Below, one piece after another: positions 58,350 through 64,000 of a stretch of DNA of 64,000 nucleotides. Positions within the stretch are counted from its first letter, which is position 1. Every line of letters begins with the position of its first letter. A model generated the notes under the pieces. The model saw only the letters and a list, made by a program, of their open reading frames with translations, was not told the origin of the DNA and did not search any database. The DNA is taken from contig MNCI01024031.1 of the NCBI GenBank assembly GCA_015680685.1, forward strand, positions 1-64,000. Reading direction: 5' to 3'. This stretch comes from Gnetum montanum. Its lineage: Eukaryota; Streptophyta; Gnetopsida; Gnetales; Gnetaceae. The position numbers and the translations under genes were made by a program.

Positions 58350-60523
58350 GTTATTTAGATTAGTTATATTACACAAGATCACTGTAAGATGGTATTAATG
58401 ATATATCTTTCAAGAAGTATTCAAACACACACCACGAATCAACAACAATGTCTCACTCATGTGGAAATGTTATGAACTATATAGCGCACCTATTCATTAG
58501 AGAACTAATGAATTATAGAATGAAGAAGATTGGAGTGATCCACTTATGAAGGGGTTTTTCATGATCATGGCCATCCTAACAATGCTCAAAGTCTACATTC
58601 TCCTAAGTCAGAAAATCTTGAAGAAGATGACATCAGTCCTAAACTAGGGAAGGCCTCAAGGCCTAAGATCTCGTCAATACTTAGAAATGATAAACCAAGG
58701 GACCATGAGGCTATACTACTAGTTCCTCCTTTCCATCTTTCCCCTTGATTGTCTATTTTTGACAAAGATGAACATAGGTATGGAGATAGAGCTCCACGAA
58801 AGGGTCAAAGTAAAAGCAAAAATTGAACCCATAGACACACTCAAGGTCATCAACATGAATACAAGCCCCACCATCACCATTGAACAAATAGAGATTTTAA
58901 TCACAACTTGTCTGATGATGATAAACCCATATTAGTTCCTAAAATCCTAATGTACATCACAGAGATAGTTAAGATATCTCACAAGCATCACAAGAAGAGT
59001 CAACTACCTAAGCTCGACTTGAATAATATTCCAAAATTTGTTGGAGGCTATGATTCATATCTGCAACATCATTTACAGGCCTTCCATGATGCTTGTGTGC
59101 TCAACCATGTGGATAGTAAATGAAAAAAGCTTAAGCTTTTCCCTAGGATACTAATCAATAAAGCCGAAGTGTGGTATGGATCATTGAAACCAAATTCAAT
59201 CAAACAATGGTCAACCATGTTAGAACTTTTTATTAAAAGATACCAAACCTTTGCACAAGTGTTTTCCTCAAGGGGAAAAATCAAAGGATGGAAATAAGAA
59301 TAATAGGAACCCTTGGACATGTCCTTAGATAGATACTATGCCTTATTAAATAAATCTCCACGTCATAGGTTCTCCAAGAAAGAGCAAACACTCCACATTA
59401 TAGATGGGCTTAGCAATGAAACAAGGGTGAACCTTGGGAAGTATGTCCAAGGGCAACTATATAAGCTCCAAGGCCACTAGGTCAAAGAACTAATAAAGCA
59501 CTTGGTGAAAGAAGAGAGAGAATTATCTAAATGGGAGAATGCCAAAGCATTTGAGCTAGATCAAACTCTAGAAACAACAAGGGTCTAGAACCACAATGGT
59601 GAGGAAACAACCAATTCTAAAAGGGTGATACAGTCTCAACCTTTGCTAATATAGAAATTGATAGATGAAATTGAGGCAAAGCATAACAATATGATCGTAT
59701 GGGCAATTAAACAAAGTGTGAACTTAAAAGACATTGTCAAGGATCAGGTCATCGAAAATAAATCTAGCAATCAAAACAAACAGAGGACATAGAAATTAGA
59801 AATAATTAAGAATACTATTCGGCAACCAAGGGGAATGGCTAAGGATAACGAGGCTAAAGGCTCAACTATAGATAATGAGGATGGATATGATGTCTATTTA
59901 TATAACCATCAAAAGAGCCATTACCCGATCTTGTCACATTTATATGAGAAATGGGTAGGGAAGCTGCACCCAAAATTCATACAAATGTATCAATTTAGAT
60001 GCATCCCTATTCCACAAGGTAATTATAAACAACCTCATGACCCATTGTACTTTCCGGAGAGGAGCTATTACCAACCTTAACACTTTGCTCCACTATAGTG
60101 GAAAAACTCACAGGCTTGGGGAAGACCACCATCTAGCTAGCCACATCCTTCCTATCCACCAAAACCAAATGCCTACTATGTTCAACATCCTATTTCTCCA
60201 ACTAGTTCTAAATCCTCTATTTTCAATCATTTTTATCACTCTCCCGAGCACCATCAACCCATGTCTTCTCCTAAGGGATCACCACCCCATACTTCTCATA
60301 CTTCTCCTCACACTCGGTATTCTCATCCTTCACCTCCTTCTACACCACCATTAGATGTATCGAATGGTTCCACACCACCATGCCAACCAATGGATGTAAC
60401 TTGTGTTGCTGCTATTAACAAAAATAGATTCCTTCTGCAACCTTGGAAGGATCTCTTCTTTAGGCATGATTGTAAGAAGAAGAATCACACTTCTAAACCT
60501 ACTTCATCTCCTAAACTAGCCTA
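58350..60523 (+). pseudogene. gag: Element D gag
   Basis: Gag in one frame from about 58908 to 60523 with several stops. Upstream, a basic and acidic leader with DDDKPILVPKILMYITEIVK parallels DDHDEPLL...MLDITKVVR of element B. The core reads NKAEVWYGSLKPNSIKQW, STMLELFIKRYQ, LHIIDGLSNETRVNLG and HLVKEERELSKWEN, homologous to B's gag. The C-terminal third is proline- and serine-rich (SPKGSPPHTSHTSPHTR), then WKDLFFRHDCKKKNH. No protease or RT follows, so D is gag-only in this window. Confidence 0.78.
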
Positions 60524-62278
60524 AGGAAAACCTAGTGCCACATCTTTCTTAGCTCTATTAACAACCCCTATCACTATACCCAGGCTTCCACCTCACACTC
60601 CAACATCCACATGATCTAGTGAATTCACAAATGTGAAGGGACATACAAATCCATGCATACTACCATATAGTCAAGGGTGCCATAGTGGGCTGAATTTCCC
60701 TCATAATGTACACATTCCATCTAACTTGCCCCCACTATTCTTTCTATACTCAGGTGTGTGATCAACAATTTCTCTACCTAGCCACCATAACACTCGTAGA
60801 CACCTAGTGGCTGGGGCATGATGAGCTCCTAACATTTCATACATGCATGAAGCCTACTCATGCACTTATTAATCCTAGCCATGACCAAATATTTAGTCAT
60901 GGGGGTCATTCCCTATTCTAATTTCCAGGATTTTTAAGTTTTTTTTTTTTAACAATTTTTTATCATTTCTCTATTTCTTTTACTTTTTCTAATTTTTCCT
61001 TTCAATTTACCATCATAATCTTGATTGTGAATAAGTTGATCATGTTGGCCATTAAGGTGAGGTTTTTCTCTATGTTGCCTAGTGATAAGGGACTGATTAT
61101 TTGAACATTGAGACCACGACATCCATCAATCCATTCCATTGATAAGAGGTTCATTCTTTGGGCACAATGGTAATCTTTTCATCATCTGACTATAAATAAT
61201 TTAATAGTCACTGTGTCTAGAGAGCCAAGTAAAGGATCAAGTTGGAATGAAAAGGGGGTGACATCAAGGGGATTCATAGATTTTCTTTGGCTACTTCCAT
61301 ATGTTCTATAATGTTTCCGAGGTTGTAACTATATCCGTGTAGATATAATGAAAAATAGGAGTAAGAACAACTCAAATGGCACTAAATAAGATTCTATGGG
61401 TTCCACTAGAAAGACATGTATCCATGCTTGAAGGTAGGAAACTTCATAGAGCCAAACATGAATCAAAAAAGAAAAGAGTGAAAGAGAAAAAAAGAGAAAG
61501 AAAGGAAGAGAGTGAACCATCATGAAACTCCTCCCTTGAACAAAATGCCAAGTGATGTTACTCCTTGCAACTTTGGTAGGCTTATGATTGTTTATCGATG
61601 GGATGAAGCGATGCGGTGTCATTGTAGTGTGGTATGGACTTGGGTTGGAACTTGGAAAGCTAGACACATGGTTATTTAATCACTATTTACACACAAGATT
61701 CCATTGTAACCATCATTAGAAACCTCATGTCCTGATTTCAATGATCACTTCTGCCGTCCATCTCATCTCATTGTCCGAGTGTTCATAACTTATGGTTGGT
61801 GTGATGTAGCATTATTATCTCAAATTAGTGGTTTTAACATGTGTGTTTTGTTCATAGGTATATGTTGCATTCAACTTCTCTAGTGCCTACAAACATTAGA
61901 GGTGTGGTTTCACAAGGGCAACATAGGCTAGAGCCTACTTTAGGGAGGAACCACTTGTGTAACTTTTGTAACTTGTCCCTATTGCACACAACGCATTATT
62001 TTACACCCTTCAACTACTTACCTAAGTTCACTATCCTTTCCCTTATCATTGTAATCAATTGTTCCTCAATAATTACTCTACACCCTTCATCCTAGCCTCT
62101 TTTGGCAAATTTTCATATATGATCCCACCATGACATACTTCTAGTGCCTGAAAATTAATTTTTTAAATATTCCAAAGCTTCCAATTTAATTTTCAATCTT
62201 TCATTACATATTGAAAATTTATTATTTCCACTTAGTCCTTACATTTAATGAATTTTGGTGGGGATGCAATATCGGATT
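60524..62278 (+). other. Element D region after gag, no pol
   Basis: About 1.75 kb without any protease, RT or integrase motif. T-rich at 60930-61010. On the plus strand it ends with a purine-rich GGTGGGGATGC before the LTR piece at 62279. Confidence 0.5.
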
Positions 62279-62508
62279 TGATGAGTCATGAATTTGCTGG
62301 CTGTGATATCACACCCATGATATATCAACCTTGTTGTATCAGTAGCTGAGATATCGCAACGGCCATGATATCGTAGCCGCAATATCGCGTACGTGATATC
62401 TCATCCCTCGCGATATCGCATCCTGCCTCAATGTCTATAAATAAGAGGCGGCTTTCCCAGTTTTAGGCATATAGTTTAGTTCTATAGCGAAGCTCTGGCA
62501 ATTTGATC
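62279..62508 (+). repeat. Truncated Athila-like LTR (U3 and start of R)
   Basis: Begins TGATGAG, has seven GATATC-like cores at 62303-62422, TATAAATA near 62440 and AGCGAAGCTCTGG, matching the solo LTR. It then breaks off near 62508. It differs strongly in U3 and R from the LTR at 57523, so it may not be D's own 3' LTR. The break coincides with TCCTTATTGATAAATT, which recurs at about 62601. Confidence 0.7.
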
Positions 62509-63323
62509 CTTATTGATAAATTTTCTTACCCTTAGCTTAATTTTTCATAATTTTCTTTCCCTTAATACCATCACATAGCCTTTTTCTCTACCATCCGAGG
62601 TCCTTATTGATAAATTCCACACCATCATAAATTTCATGCCTTCAAAACTAGTTGAATTACCCTAGAACCCTTTAACAATCGTTCAGATGTCCTTAGTTTA
62701 TATTGTTTAATTTCAAAGAAATATTAAAAATTTGGTACATTCTCTAAGTGCCCTAACTTCAATAAAAATATATATACATGACCCCCCTATGCTAATCAAC
62801 ATTACTTACAACTGTTCATGTAGGGAAATTTTTTCAAATTTCTCTCTACGATTTGCAATTGTGCATCCCTTGCTTCCATATCCATAACTCGCTTGCTAAT
62901 ACTCCGATTTTCATTCTGTTTGAACCTACTTGAACTCGAAGTGTTCAGCTTAGTCATGGGGGAGGGGCACATGCCGAATAGTGCATAAATTTTTTGAAAT
63001 TCATCATTGCCCAAAGGACATCTTTAAGGGTAATTAGTTCTTTTTTTGAAATTCATCATTACCCGAAGAACATCTTTAAGGGTAATTAGTTCTAAAATTA
63101 AGAGTAGAATGTGTCAAAAACAATTTCATCCCCTTAGCTATACCAGAAAATTAAATTTAGAAATCACCTAAGCAAAGAGGACTCAACATTATAATATTTC
63201 TGGGACATGTTCTTCCAATAATTAACATCACATGGAAATAAAGTAAATCTATTAAGGCATGCAGTAAGGTATAACCTAACTTTGGTAACAACCTTACTAA
63301 CGATTGGTCCCGTGTGATTGTAG
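62509..63323. other. No gene recognised; contains a tandem duplication
   Basis: A minus-strand ORF (63014-62802) has a coiled-coil-like charged stretch but no domain signature. The 52 bp duplication is listed separately. Confidence 0.4.
62991..63092 (+). repeat. 52 bp tandem duplication
   Basis: TTTTTGAAATTCATCATT through GGGTAATTAGTTCT occurs at 62991-63042 and 63043-63092 with four or so differences. Confidence 0.85.
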
Positions 63324-63920
63324 ATGGCCCCGAAACACGAACAACAGGAAGGTCCTGCCCAAGGTCAAAGCAAACGAGCCCAGAGAGGTGGAAGAAAAGG
63401 TCCTGCCGGACAACATGCAGAATAGAAGGAATAATCATTCAGTGTTCATCAAGAAGATCCTCCTACTATACAGTTCGGGTAGGCAGAAGCAAGAGATACC
63501 CTCTCTAAAAGTGGTGCCTAGTACTTAGGGGAAACATACCAATTTTGGCACAATAAAGCAAAAGGCACCATGGTTAACATTTGTGGTGTGACTATTGATT
63601 TCTCTATTCAAGCCATTTTGGAAGTATTAAACCTTCCGAACACAGGGCCAAATGTTGCTCAGAACCAGCTGGACACTATCAGAACTGAGTAACTTAATAA
63701 ACTATTGACAAAGGATAAAAGGGTGGCAGAAGAAAAAGAGAAGGCTATCTGGGCTGCCTCTATGGCACAAGTGCAAACTTACACACATGCCAAGGCACTC
63801 AAGGCCTTACAAGAGGAGAAACTCCAGGCCATACTTCAACGCCATCAAATCCCAAGACCTGGAGCAAAAGAAAAGGGAAAGACACCTATGGAGGAGTCAT
63901 TGCCACCAGGAACTACATGA
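63324..63920 (+). pseudogene. Decayed gag-like ORF with 'putative plant transposon protein' motif
   Basis: One frame from the ATG at 63324 to the TGA at 63918-63920, about 199 codons with five internal stops. The first part is basic and Q/R/G-rich (KHEQQEGPAQGQSKRAQ). The middle reads MVNICGVTIDFSIQAILEVL and NLPNTGP, the signature R-G-V-x-I-DFS-x-x-AI-x-x-L-x-LP of plant gag-like 'putative plant transposon protein' domains. The end is a charged helix rich in K, E, A and Q. From 63570 onward there is only one stop (TAA at 63690). Downstream parts are outside the window. The family is named from the motif only. Confidence 0.5.
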
Positions 63921-64000
63921 GTTCCAAATTTTTGTAAATATTCTATGTGTTGTGTCTTTGTTTTGTGTTCTTCCCACACTGCGGCATCATCCCATTTCTT
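63921..64000. other. Sequence after the gag-like ORF, no feature
   Basis: T-rich stretch to the window end, no motif seen. Confidence 0.5.

Noticed and set aside
1-64000. tRNA, rRNA, microRNA precursor or intact host gene
   Set aside because: None recognised. The tRNA-like matches are primer-binding sites of retrotransposons.

Overview
The window looks like heterochromatic or intergenic DNA of a large-genome seed plant. It is AT-rich and contains no intact host gene that I can recognise. Almost all interpretable sequence is Ty3/gypsy LTR retrotransposons: Athila-like and Tat/Ogre-like elements plus one chromovirus. They are nested in one another and carry many stops and frameshifts. The species cannot be named from the sequence. 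A 403-base assembly gap lies at 26248-26650 and a single N at 32354. Element letters below are mine.

Layout, left to right. (1) 1-2000: element A, Athila-like, minus strand; only the start of gag, a primer-binding site and the 5' LTR are in the window. (2) 2001-2813 and 16202-~19372: element G, a decayed chromovirus on the minus strand. It is split inside RNase H by element E (2819-16196, target duplication ATAAT). E is a 13.4 kb Tat-like element with 2.7-2.8 kb LTRs, with domain order gag, protease, archaeal-type RNase H, RT, RNase H, integrase, then an extra ORF. A solo Athila-like LTR (5939-6902, duplication GTGAT) sits inside that extra ORF. Each LTR of E also carries a long reading frame antisense to the element. 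(3) 19373-25562: AT-rich DNA with no gene, apart from a trace of a DUF4283-like domain near 21 kb. (4) 25563-27046: an LTR fragment, then an Athila-like LTR running through the gap. (5) 27065-33523: element F, plus strand, a relative of E that keeps gag and protease but has lost RT, RNase H and the integrase core. (6) 33524-34460: a GC-richer block of unknown origin. (7) ~34960-36176: a plus-strand LTR of E's type, followed by element C (36240-45309 and 55193-57522), a Tat/Ogre-type element. C has a 5 kb spacer between protease and RT that contains a 10-unit, ~192 bp tandem array. (8) Element B (45310-55192), a structurally complete Athila-like element on the minus strand, interrupts the integrase of C with target duplication TAGAT. 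(9) 57523-62508: element D, an Athila-like gag-only remnant inserted in the 3' LTR of C, and a truncated LTR. (10) 62509-64000: unassigned DNA, a 52 bp tandem duplication and a decayed gag-like ORF.

The relative order of insertion follows from the nesting: G before E before the solo LTR; C before B and D. No element has an intact pol, so none could move on its own. The best leads are the antisense ORF in U3 of E, the unusual position of the archaeal RNase H in E, the palindromic GATATC arrays just upstream of the TATA box in all LTRs of the A/B/D family, and the tandem array in C.
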